A stretch of DNA of 64,000 nucleotides, from contig NZ_ATZA01000026.1 in NCBI RefSeq assembly GCF_000427965.1, forward strand, positions 1-64,000, read 5' to 3'. The notes beneath the pieces are model-generated. The model made no database searches. It was not told where the DNA came from and saw only the letters and a list, made by a program, of their open reading frames with translations. Shown one piece after another: positions 27,391 to 35,347 of this stretch (within the stretch, counting starts at the first letter, position 1; each line of letters starts with the position of its first letter). The DNA is from Olivibacter sitiensis DSM 17696. Its GTDB lineage: Bacteria; Bacteroidota; Bacteroidia; Sphingobacteriales; Sphingobacteriaceae. Both the position numbers and the translations under genes were made by a program.

Positions 27391-28452
27391 GTGAGTATCT
27401 ATTTGCCGGCAGAGAAGAGGTTTATATTGGTCAATCGTTTGGCGATTTTATCCCTCTTGTTGGTGATTGTGGCAGGTGGAGTGGTGAGAAGTACCGGCTC
27501 TGGTATGGGATGCCCAGACTGGCCAAAGTGTTTCAATCAATATATTCCACCAACAGATAAGTCTCAATTGCCGGAAGGCTATGAGCAAACGTACATTGAC
27601 AGTCGGGCAAAAAAGAACGAGCGTTTCTCGAAATTGCTAGAAGCAATTGGCTTCAAAGATTTGGCAGACAGAATTCGAAATGATAAGAGCATACTTATAC
27701 ATGAGGAGTTCAATGCCGCCAAGACCTGGACCGAGTATGTTAATCGTTTGATTGGAGTAATAACAGGTGTCTTCCTGCTACTTTGTGTGGTTTTTTCTTG
27801 GATTTACGTAAAGACCCATACAAGGATATTTGTGTGTAGTGTGATAAACCTTTTTGTTGTCTTCCTACAGGCGTGGTTGGGCGCGATTGTCGTATCTACC
27901 AATTTAATGCCTTGGGTGATAACGGTTCATATGTTGCTCGCTTTGCTTATTTTGTGCATAAGTATATATACGTACTTTCATGCAAGGGTGCACCGCGAGA
28001 GCAAGTTGCTGCTCAATTTGGATAGTAATTACGTAAGATGGATTTGTATGCTCGCGTTATCCCTTTCTGTTGTTCAAATTGTAATTGGCACAGATGTGAG
28101 AGAGCAAATAGACATGATAGCCATCAACGAACAGAACAGGTCGATTTGGACTACCATGCTCGACCATATGTTCAATTGGCATAGGTATTTGGCTGTCGCT
28201 GTAGTCCTCGTAAACATGGCGTTCTTTTTCATTGTGCGTTCGCGGTATGCACATGCGAGCGAGCAAAGTAGATGGGTAAACTTTGCAATGGCATTAGTGC
28301 TATTGCAGTTATTAAGTGGTTTTGTGTTGGTGTATTTCGGTTTTCCGGCTTATATGCAAACGGTGCATTTGGTTATTGCATGTGTTTTGTTTGCAGTTCA
28401 GTTCTATTTACTCCTACTGACGGGTAAAACGAGGCAGTACATAGGACAATAA
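27391..28452 (+). CDS. ctaA: Haem A synthase (CtaA/COX15)
   Basis: CtaA oxidises haem O to haem A for the aa3 oxidase. The 353-residue protein begins at GTG 27391, as no ATG is available before the first helix. The signature GGVVRSTGSGMGCPDWPKCF (about residues 30-49) includes the paired Cys near the haem site. Haem-binding His occur in HEEFNAAKTWTEYVNRL, ITVHMLLALL, DHMFNWHRYLA and QTVHLVIA. The gene starts just after the terminator and is followed 10 nt later by ctaB. Confidence 0.94.
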   Translation: MSIYLPAEKRFILVNRLAILSLLLVIVAGGVVRSTGSGMGCPDWPKCFNQYIPPTDKSQLPEGYEQTYIDSRAKKNERFSKLLEAIGFKDLADRIRNDKSILIHEEFNAAKTWTEYVNRLIGVITGVFLLLCVVFSWIYVKTHTRIFVCSVINLFVVFLQAWLGAIVVSTNLMPWVITVHMLLALLILCISIYTYFHARVHRESKLLLNLDSNYVRWICMLALSLSVVQIVIGTDVREQIDMIAINEQNRSIWTTMLDHMFNWHRYLAVAVVLVNMAFFFIVRSRYAHASEQSRWVNFAMALVLLQLLSGFVLVYFGFPAYMQTVHLVIACVLFAVQFYLLLLTGKTRQYIGQ

Positions 28453-28462
28453 TGGGTAAAAG

Positions 28463-29332
28463 GTGAAGGATTTTATAAATGATTTAAAACAGCTGGTCAA
28501 AATACGATTAACGTTGACAGTTGTTTTCTCAGCCTCTATTTCCTTCCTCATCGGAAGTAAATGGCAGGGGGATATCAATTGGATCAATTGGGCCATGTTG
28601 ACGATCGGGGGCTTTTTAGTGACAGGCTCTGCCAATGGCTTTAACGAGATAATTGAAAAAGACCTTGATAAGTTGATGGTTAGGACAGCAAGCAGGCCTC
28701 TTCCGTCTGGCAGAATGACTACTGGACAAGCTTTGGTATTGAGCTTGCTTATGGGGCTGTTTGGTACATTGCTTTTATTGAGGTTGAATTTCCTAACAGG
28801 AGTATTGTCTGTTTTTTCCATCTTGTTGTATGCTTTTGTGTATACACCGATGAAAAGGATATCGCCGATAGCGGTATTTATCGGTGCTTTTCCGGGCGCG
28901 CTTCCGCCGCTCATTGGATATTTTGCCGCGTTTGAGCAGCCTTTTATCAACGAAATACCTTTGGTGCTTTTTGCTGTTCAGTTCGTTTGGCAATTTCCAC
29001 ATTTTTGGAGTATCGCTTGGGTAGTAGATGAAGATTATAGAAGAGCCGGTTTTCGTTTATTGCCTACGACGAAGCGGGATACAGTAAGTGCCTGGTTTGT
29101 GTTGATCACAGCGCTTTTGCTAATTCCTACCGCACTTTTGCCTTATATATTGGGGTTTGCGGGTTTGGTGTATGCTGTATTTGTAGTAGTGCTTTGTGCT
29201 GTATTTGCGTGGTTTGCTTTCGTTTTGGTGTTAAAACAGGATATTCCTTCCGCAAGGAAAGTGATGTTCACTTCGTTTTTTATATTGCCTGTACTGCAAC
29301 TCGTGATGTTGTTTGATTTTGTAAGAATATGA
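28463..29332 (+). CDS. ctaB: Protohaem IX farnesyltransferase (haem O synthase)
   Basis: CtaB adds the farnesyl tail to protohaem, the step before CtaA. The 289-residue UbiA-type membrane protein uses a GTG start. The two Asp-rich motifs of prenyltransferases appear as NGFNEIIEKDLDKLMVRTASRPLPSG (split in the chain) and WVVDEDYRRAGF. It lies 10 nt after ctaA and overlaps the next gene by 4 nt (ATGA), so the assembly unit is translationally linked. Confidence 0.94.
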   Translation: MKDFINDLKQLVKIRLTLTVVFSASISFLIGSKWQGDINWINWAMLTIGGFLVTGSANGFNEIIEKDLDKLMVRTASRPLPSGRMTTGQALVLSLLMGLFGTLLLLRLNFLTGVLSVFSILLYAFVYTPMKRISPIAVFIGAFPGALPPLIGYFAAFEQPFINEIPLVLFAVQFVWQFPHFWSIAWVVDEDYRRAGFRLLPTTKRDTVSAWFVLITALLLIPTALLPYILGFAGLVYAVFVVVLCAVFAWFAFVLVLKQDIPSARKVMFTSFFILPVLQLVMLFDFVRI

Positions 29333-29922
29333 TAATGGTTCATCCAAATAGTGAAAGTGATAAAGAGTACATGTCTCGGTTGAAAGCTAAAAAGTTTTCC
29401 ATGTATGTGTTTCTTGTTGTGACTTTTATGATTTTTGCAGCTTGGTCAAGTGGTTTTATAGTTTACAGCGCTGGCAGTCCAGATAGAGGGTTGAAAACCT
29501 TGTTGCCTACAACTTTCATCTATAGCACCTTGGTCATTGTAATCAGTAGCCTCTTTATGCACTTGGCTTACAAGGCATCGTTGGCGGCCAACTTTATGAA
29601 GCAGCGTCTATATTTGATTGTGACAATCGCTTTGGGTTGTGCGTTTCTGGTTTTGCAATACCTTGCTTGGATGCACTTGGCCACTAGTGGCGTAGTATTT
29701 ATTAATAACAATGCGTCCCAATCATTTATCTATGTATTTGTTTGGGCACACCAGCTTCACATTCTAGCTGCAGTGATCGTGCTGCTGAATGCCTTGTTCA
29801 AAATTGACCCGAAGAAGGCTTTGATTAAGAATACCTTTAGAATGGAACTTGCCTCTATCTTTTGGCATTTTCTGGATATTCTATGGATATATATATATGT
29901 TTTCTTACTTTTGAATCAATAA
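29329..29922 (+). CDS. Cytochrome c oxidase subunit III, first copy
   Basis: A 197-residue, five-helix subunit III family protein. The last helices (FVWAHQLHILAAVIVLLNALF, ELASIFWHFLDILWIYIYVFL) carry the family signature. It overlaps ctaB by 4 nt; an ATG at 29335 is an alternative start. It sits beside a second subunit III gene of different sequence. Tandem subunit III genes are usual in this phylum, so this copy is probably a structural part of the same oxidase. Confidence 0.9.
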   Translation: MIMVHPNSESDKEYMSRLKAKKFSMYVFLVVTFMIFAAWSSGFIVYSAGSPDRGLKTLLPTTFIYSTLVIVISSLFMHLAYKASLAANFMKQRLYLIVTIALGCAFLVLQYLAWMHLATSGVVFINNNASQSFIYVFVWAHQLHILAAVIVLLNALFKIDPKKALIKNTFRMELASIFWHFLDILWIYIYVFLLLNQ

Positions 29923-29932
29923 AACTAATTAA

Positions 29933-30622
29933 ATGAGTACGACTGTATCCCAATTGGACAAAGTAAAGACAGGCGCTTGGAGTGGTGGTAAATCTCCTTT
30001 TGCCTTAGAGTACGGAAAGATCATGATGTGGTTCTTCCTGGTCTCAGATGCCTTTACCTTTTCGGCATTTTTGGTTTATTATGGCGCGCAGCGCTTTGCG
30101 CATGTGACGTGGCCGTTAGCCGATGAAGTATTTCAATCCATCCCTTTCATAACTGATGAGGGTGCGCCGCTTGTTTTCGTAGGTATCATGACCTTTATAC
30201 TTATCATGAGCTCGGTAACCATGGTGCTGGCAGTGGATGCAGGACACCGTAAAGCGAAGAATGAAGTAGTGGGATGGATGATAGCAACTATCATCGGTGG
30301 TCTGATGTTTTTGGGATGCCAGGCATTGGAGTGGTCTCACTTGCATCATGAAGGTTACTGGTTTGCCAGCATTCCCGATCACTATGAAGGAATAGAACGG
30401 GTAGGAGCCTTGCAGTTTGCCAATTTGTTTTTCACCATTACGGGGTTTCACGGTTTTCACGTGACCACCGGTGTGCTTATCAATATCATTATCCTTTGCA
30501 TGACCTTGGCCAACGTATTTGAAAGGCGGGGTACCTATTTGATGGTAGAAAAAGTTGGCCTATACTGGCACTTTGTGGATTTGGTATGGGTATTCGTATT
30601 TACTTTCTTTTATTTAGTTTAA
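29933..30622 (+). CDS. coxC: Cytochrome c oxidase subunit III, second copy
   Basis: A 229-residue subunit III with about five helices. Conserved blocks include KIMMWFFLVSDAFTFSAFLVYYG, FLGCQALEWSHLHHEGYWF, FFTITGFHGFHVTTGVLINI and the terminal YWHFVDLVWVFVFTFFYLV. It is closer to the classical subunit III than its neighbour. It lies 10 nt after the first copy and 23 nt before subunit IV. Confidence 0.93.
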   Translation: MSTTVSQLDKVKTGAWSGGKSPFALEYGKIMMWFFLVSDAFTFSAFLVYYGAQRFAHVTWPLADEVFQSIPFITDEGAPLVFVGIMTFILIMSSVTMVLAVDAGHRKAKNEVVGWMIATIIGGLMFLGCQALEWSHLHHEGYWFASIPDHYEGIERVGALQFANLFFTITGFHGFHVTTGVLINIIILCMTLANVFERRGTYLMVEKVGLYWHFVDLVWVFVFTFFYLV

Positions 30623-30645
30623 GCAATTTATAAAAATATACAGTT

Positions 30646-31002
30646 ATGAGTTCTGAAAATACACACCACGAAGAGCATGGAGAACATGAAACAATGAATA
30701 AGAAGACCATTTGGCGTGTTTTCTTCTATTTGTTAGCACTTACTTGCTTGGAGTTTTTTATCGCTTTGGTTCTTGTGGAAAAGGGCTTTTTGCAAAGAGG
30801 ACTTTTTGTAAATATCGTATATATAGGCCTTACCTTAGTCAAAGCCTATTACATCGTCTCCTATTTTATGCACCTTAAGTTTGAGAAGACTGCTTTCATC
30901 ATTACGACAACGGTGGGCTTTATCTTTATAGCCTATTTTATTGTCCTCTTATTGGTGGAAGGAAACTATTTGCAGCTTCATTTGAACCATCAGATCAATT
31001 AG
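30646..31002 (+). CDS. Cytochrome c oxidase subunit IV family protein
   Basis: A 118-residue protein with three helices, of the prokaryotic subunit IV (CyoD/CtaF) type. The His/Glu-rich N-terminus (ENTHHEEHGEHETMNKKTIWR) and the third helix after KAYYIVSYFMHLKFEKTAF are typical. It completes the oxidase subunits and is followed by assembly-type genes. Confidence 0.88.
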   Translation: MSSENTHHEEHGEHETMNKKTIWRVFFYLLALTCLEFFIALVLVEKGFLQRGLFVNIVYIGLTLVKAYYIVSYFMHLKFEKTAFIITTTVGFIFIAYFIVLLLVEGNYLQLHLNHQIN

Positions 31003-31042
31003 ACTGATTGGTTTTCGCTCATAGCCAAGAGGATTTAGTTTG

Positions 31043-31756
31043 ATGGAGAGACGGCAGAAGTTTTCTGTAAAAAAAATACTGATCCTGGTAATCATTTTGG
31101 CATTACCAGGATTTTGTTATTATTTGCTACAGGATAAGGGAAAGAACAGCTACAAGCCGTTGCCAAAATATGGAAAAAAGGAACTAGCGGGTACTTTTCA
31201 TACAAAAAGAGGCAAAGAAATACCCGACACGGTGTTTCACACTGTAGATAGTTTCCGTATGAATAGCTTGCCAGACGGGGCAAATTACCTGTTTTCGCTG
31301 GACTCAGGTGTTTGTGTAGTTGGGTTCTTCTCTTTGGAAAACAGAAGTCTGGCAGATAAGATGAACGGTGTCATCAAAATGCTTGCCTCCCGTTTCATCA
31401 AAAATGGGATGGTTAGCTTTGTTTCCATTGATATAGATTCTGAGCGTGACCGCCCAGAAAATCTGTTACGATATAGGTCGGGATTGGATTATCGGGGCGA
31501 GCATTGGGTATGGTTGTATGGCTGGAACTCGGAAGCGATCACCTCTCTAGCCCAAAATCAATTTTTGGTGGATGTATTGCCCAACGGAGAAGATGGATTT
31601 ATAGAAAGTCCCAATTTGGTATTACTCGACAGCCACCAGCGGATAAGGGGCTTCTATGACGTCACATCGACAAAGGAGGTCGATCGCCTATTTGATGAGA
31701 TTAAATTATTGCTTACGGAAGAAATTAGGAATATTAGCGTAAATAAAGATGAGTGA
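31043..31756 (+). CDS. SCO1/SenC-fold protein lacking copper ligands
   Basis: A 237-residue protein with one N-terminal membrane anchor (about 10-28) and a thioredoxin-like periplasmic domain. The SCO-specific stretch around SIDIDSERDRPENLLRYRSG and HWVWLYGWN (128-162), and the ending NLVLLDSHQRIRGFYD, place it in the SCO family that delivers copper to CuA. The CxxxC site expected after VVGFFS is replaced by LENRS (98-102). The conserved His before the last strand is also missing (IESPNLVLLD). The only Cys are C25, in the anchor, and C91. It cannot bind copper in the usual way. It is encoded inside the oxidase unit, 40 nt after subunit IV. Confidence 0.82.
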   Translation: MERRQKFSVKKILILVIILALPGFCYYLLQDKGKNSYKPLPKYGKKELAGTFHTKRGKEIPDTVFHTVDSFRMNSLPDGANYLFSLDSGVCVVGFFSLENRSLADKMNGVIKMLASRFIKNGMVSFVSIDIDSERDRPENLLRYRSGLDYRGEHWVWLYGWNSEAITSLAQNQFLVDVLPNGEDGFIESPNLVLLDSHQRIRGFYDVTSTKEVDRLFDEIKLLLTEEIRNISVNKDE

Positions 31757-32276
31757 CAAAACAGTATTCCGCTTGGTATGGGCGGTGTCGATATTTGTAT
31801 TTGCCGTAGTAGTGCTTCTGCAAAGTAAAATTGTAAGCTGGGATTTTCCCATATGGGTGACCAGCTTGCCCTTGGTAAATGCTTTTATAAACGGGACATG
31901 TAGCATTTTGCTTATGACCTCTTTTTATTTTATTAAATATAAACATGACGTAAAGGTCCACAAGATGCTGAACATTGTCACCTTCTTGTTGAGTTCCCTT
32001 TTTTTAGTATGTTATATTATCTTTCATTCCGCGGTACCACAGCAAGTTTATGGTGGAGTCGGATTTGTAAGGCCGGTTTATTTTTTTATATTAATTACCC
32101 ATATTGTTTTGGCAGCATTAGTGCTTCCGCTTATTTTATTCAGTTTTTACAGTGGGCTGAAAATGAATGTGGCAAAACATCGTAAATTAGTGAGATGGAG
32201 TTATCCGATTTGGCTCTATGTAACAGTTACGGGGGTAATCGTATATTTGATGATGGCACCTTATTATAATTTTTAA
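31749..32276 (+). CDS. DUF420 membrane protein
   Basis: A 175-residue protein with about five helices of the DUF420 (YozB/CtaM-like) family, members of which help mature haem-copper oxidases in Firmicutes. His residues sit at helix ends (YFIKYKHDVKVHKMLNI, ITHIVLAALVLPLIL, AKHRKLVRWSYPIWLYV), consistent with metal or haem handling. It overlaps the degenerate SCO gene by 8 nt, so the two are coupled. Confidence 0.86.
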   Translation: MSDKTVFRLVWAVSIFVFAVVVLLQSKIVSWDFPIWVTSLPLVNAFINGTCSILLMTSFYFIKYKHDVKVHKMLNIVTFLLSSLFLVCYIIFHSAVPQQVYGGVGFVRPVYFFILITHIVLAALVLPLILFSFYSGLKMNVAKHRKLVRWSYPIWLYVTVTGVIVYLMMAPYYNF

Positions 32277-32290
32277 AGGAAAGGGCTGTA

Positions 32291-32587
32291 ATGATAGTGA
32301 AGCATAGCGATAAGTTTAGGATTCTCGTGCGAGTATTTACTGTATTAGTGATAGTTTCAGTTTTAATAAGCATCGGAACAGAATACGCTGGGGCACAATG
32401 TTCTATGTGTACCTTGAATGCAGAGCAATCTGTACAAGGCGAGAATACGCAGGGAAAAGGACTTAATAATGGCATTTTGTTTTTATTGGCAATGCCTTAT
32501 ATTGCTGTAGCTGTTCTGGGATATCTGTGGTATAAAAAGTACCGGAAAGAAAAGACGGAAGAGGAAAATCCCATTAGACTGCATTAA
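32291..32587 (+). CDS. Small membrane protein with CSMC motif, function unknown
   Basis: A 98-residue protein with an N-terminal hydrophobic segment (about 11-30, possibly a signal), then AQCSMCTLNAEQSVQG with a CxxC pair at 37/40. GKGLNNGILFLLAMPYIAVAVLGYLWYKK, a second helix, follows. I recall similar small proteins in Bacteroidota next to DUF420 in oxidase clusters. The CxxC after an export signal would face the periplasm and could hold metal or act in thiol chemistry. That is inference; no function is established. Confidence 0.8.
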   Translation: MIVKHSDKFRILVRVFTVLVIVSVLISIGTEYAGAQCSMCTLNAEQSVQGENTQGKGLNNGILFLLAMPYIAVAVLGYLWYKKYRKEKTEEENPIRLH

Positions 32588-32626
32588 TACCCCGAGCTGC
32601 ATCTGTTCCATGAAGAAAAGCTCATT

Positions 32627-33031
32627 ATGCGAAGAGGTAAGTTTAGGGCCATGCTGGAATGCAGGTGCCCTCAATGTAGAATTGGAAGGGTATTCACTGG
32701 AAGCGCTTATAGCTTTCATAAGCAACGGACAAACGAAGTATGTGCTTATTGCGGACTGCAATTTGAAATAGAACCCGGCTATTTTTATGCTGCCATGTAC
32801 GTAAGCTATGCCATGAGCGTAGCAGAAGTAGTAGGTGGAGGTGCTTTAATATATTTTCTTACGCGGAGTGAATCACCGACTTTATATGCCATCGCCCTTT
32901 TTGTGATTATTATAGCAAGTTCCCCAATTAATTACCGCTATTCTAGATTGATTTTGCTGTATTACCTGACACCTAGGCTGAAATATGATTCAAAATATCA
33001 AGATTTGTATGAACAAAGGCACCAAGATTAA
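32627..33031 (+). CDS. DUF983 zinc-ribbon membrane protein
   Basis: A 134-residue protein: an N-terminal zinc-ribbon-like region (CRCPQCRIGRVF, then CAYCGLQFEIEPGYFYAAMYVSY) followed by two hydrophobic helices. This is the DUF983 family, often found near cytochrome oxidase genes, of unknown function. It is the last gene of the respiratory cluster. Its end overlaps the convergent DUF4286 gene by 4 nt. Confidence 0.86.
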   Translation: MRRGKFRAMLECRCPQCRIGRVFTGSAYSFHKQRTNEVCAYCGLQFEIEPGYFYAAMYVSYAMSVAEVVGGGALIYFLTRSESPTLYAIALFVIIIASSPINYRYSRLILLYYLTPRLKYDSKYQDLYEQRHQD

Positions 33032-33330
33032 GCGATGACTTCCATTAGGCTGTCAAAAAGAAATAGCTTGCCTAGATGTTCTACCTGCATTTTATGCTGC
33101 AATAGGGGTAATTGAATGTCTCTAAAGTGCGAAAAAGAAGACTCATTCTGGGCATGCAACTGGAGGGTGTATGTTTGGCCTTCATTGGGGGAGTCCAAAA
33201 TCTTGATTATTTTAACTGCATCAACATTGTTACCCTTTTTTATGGAAGGCATATAATCATTGATGAGCCAATTGAGGAATTCCTCTGATATGCTGTTGTC
33301 TACTAAACAAGTAATATTTAAGATGAACAT
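33028..33330 (-). CDS. DUF4286 protein
   Basis: A 100-residue cytoplasmic protein. The opening MFILNITCLVDNSISEEFLNWL and the middle YTLQLHAQNESSFSHFRDI match the small DUF4286 family of Bacteroidota, with an expected ferredoxin-like fold. Function is unknown. It converges on the DUF983 gene and diverges from the S9 peptidase gene. Confidence 0.82.
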   Translation of the reverse strand: MFILNITCLVDNSISEEFLNWLINDYMPSIKKGNNVDAVKIIKILDSPNEGQTYTLQLHAQNESSFSHFRDIQLPLLQHKMQVEHLGKLFLFDSLMEVIA

Positions 33331-33432
33331 AGGGCTAAAATAAGGAAAATATCCTAATTGTTACTATCGGGCTTTTGCCACATCAAGGATGTTTCATTAG
33401 TTTTATCCGAAAGATTGAAAACGGAAGATTGG

Positions 33433-35334
33433 ATGAATTTGAGGAAGAAAATAGGTTTTATGTGTGGCCTTATCATTATGGCGCTACAGACGGCCTGTTT
33501 GCGGCATAGCGAGGAGAAGGTGATTCCTTTAGAAGAGTTTTTCAAGCGACCGGAAAAAAGCAATTTTCAGGTGTCGCCCAACGGGACGTTCATTTCCTTT
33601 TTGCAAGACTACAAGGGCAAGCAGAATATTTATGTTATGGGGGCAGACGACCAAGAAGCTATCCGCATCACGGATATTTTGGACAAGGATGTTCAGAATT
33701 GCTTTTGGGCCAATGGAGAAGAACTTGTCTTTTACAAGCAACGCTTAGCAATGGATAGCCTGGAGGTATTTGTCGTCAACCGGATAACTAAGCAAGTGCG
33801 AACATTAATAGAGTCTTCGGATGTCCGGCTGCGTTGGCTTCCCACAAGTAAGCCTATTGAAGGCTATCTCTATCTCGCCATAAATAAAAGGGACAAATCC
33901 GTCTTCGATGCCTATCGATTGGATCTACGTAGTAGTAAGCTAGAGCTGATAGCAAAAAACCCTGGAAACGTGAGCAAATGGTTTTTGGATAACAAGGGGA
34001 ATGTGCGGCTAGCCATTGAAAGTGATGGCGTGAACGAAACCCTTCTTTATAGAAAGAGCAACGATAGTCAGTTTAAAAAGCTGTTTACCAATAGTTTCCA
34101 TACCACCATAAAACCGCTGTCTTTCGTAGGCTCAGAGCCTGACCATATCTATGCATTTTCCAATCTCAGTAGGGATAAGACCTCACTGGTGGAGATAGAT
34201 CTGACAAATGGCAAGGAGATTAACGAAATTTTCGGTCATCCCGATGTGGATATTTCGGAAGCAGGGTTCTCGAAAAAAAATGGAGAGCTATTATATGCAT
34301 CCTATGATCTGGAAAAACCGAAACGGAAGACTTTTTCTAGCAGAATGTCTTCCATATTGGAAGATATAGAGCGCAAGTTGGAAAACTCACCAATCAAGAT
34401 TGTCGATCAAGATACTGCCGATATGAAGTTTGTAGTTCGTTCGTTTTCGGATAGTGATCCCGGCAGCTATTACTTTTATGATGCTGGTAACAAGGCCTTG
34501 CGGAAACTAGCCGACGTAAACACCAGCCTTTCAAAGCAAAAGCTCAGCAAAATGGAGCCTTTTCGGTACAAAACTAGGGATGGCCTACAGATTGATGCCT
34601 ATTTAACCTTACCAAGAGGGAAGGGAAGACAGAACCTACCTGTGGTAGTCATACCACACAATGGACCAGCCGGGAGAAATGTATGGGGCTACAATAGCGA
34701 GGTTCAGTTTTTAGCCAGTAGGGGGTATGCCGTATTCCAGATGAATTACAGGGGCTCTACGGGATTTGGCAAAAAGTTCTGGTCGGCGGGATTCCTGGAA
34801 TGGGGTGGGAAAATACAAAATGATATTGAAGACGGAGTGCGCACATTGATCGAGCAGAAAATTGCAGATCCCAAACGTATCGCCATATATGGATTTAGTT
34901 TTGGAGGATACTCTGCATTATATGGTGCTTGTTTTCATGGCGACCTATATGCTGCGGCTGTCTCGTACTCGGGTATTACCAACCTGTTTACCTACCTCAA
35001 GGAAATACCGCCCTACTTTAAACATTTTTTACAGATGTATTATGAGATTATTGGCGATCCTGTGGAAGACGCTTCCTATTTTAAGGAGGCATCGCCTATA
35101 TTCCATGCCAGTCAAATCAATATACCGGTTTTCATTGCCCAAGGAGGAAAAGACGAAAGGAGCAATGTGAATGAAACAAACCAATTTGTACGGGAATTGA
35201 AAGCGAGAAATGCCCCCATTACCTATATGCTGCGAGAAGAAGAAGGACATTTTTTCAACAAAGAACAAAATAGGATAGCTTTCTATAGTAAGTTGGAAGA
35301 TTTCCTTTATAAGACGGTTTACACTAGAAAATAG
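33433..35334 (+). CDS. S9-family prolyl oligopeptidase-like lipoprotein
   Basis: A 633-residue serine peptidase. ATG 33433 gives a signal with a near-lipobox (MNLRKKIGFMCGLIIMALQTAC), suggesting a lipoprotein. Residues about 35-370 form a beta-propeller-like region with WD-type strands. The C-terminal alpha/beta hydrolase has the nucleophile in YGFSFGGYSALYG, Asp in QGGKDERSNV and His in EEEGHFFN. A longer frame from 33358 would bury the signal peptide. It lies 13 nt upstream of a histidine kinase gene, so they are probably co-transcribed. Confidence 0.91.
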   Translation: MNLRKKIGFMCGLIIMALQTACLRHSEEKVIPLEEFFKRPEKSNFQVSPNGTFISFLQDYKGKQNIYVMGADDQEAIRITDILDKDVQNCFWANGEELVFYKQRLAMDSLEVFVVNRITKQVRTLIESSDVRLRWLPTSKPIEGYLYLAINKRDKSVFDAYRLDLRSSKLELIAKNPGNVSKWFLDNKGNVRLAIESDGVNETLLYRKSNDSQFKKLFTNSFHTTIKPLSFVGSEPDHIYAFSNLSRDKTSLVEIDLTNGKEINEIFGHPDVDISEAGFSKKNGELLYASYDLEKPKRKTFSSRMSSILEDIERKLENSPIKIVDQDTADMKFVVRSFSDSDPGSYYFYDAGNKALRKLADVNTSLSKQKLSKMEPFRYKTRDGLQIDAYLTLPRGKGRQNLPVVVIPHNGPAGRNVWGYNSEVQFLASRGYAVFQMNYRGSTGFGKKFWSAGFLEWGGKIQNDIEDGVRTLIEQKIADPKRIAIYGFSFGGYSALYGACFHGDLYAAAVSYSGITNLFTYLKEIPPYFKHFLQMYYEIIGDPVEDASYFKEASPIFHASQINIPVFIAQGGKDERSNVNETNQFVRELKARNAPITYMLREEEGHFFNKEQNRIAFYSKLEDFLYKTVYTRK

Positions 35335-35347
35335 AGGTAATAAGGCG

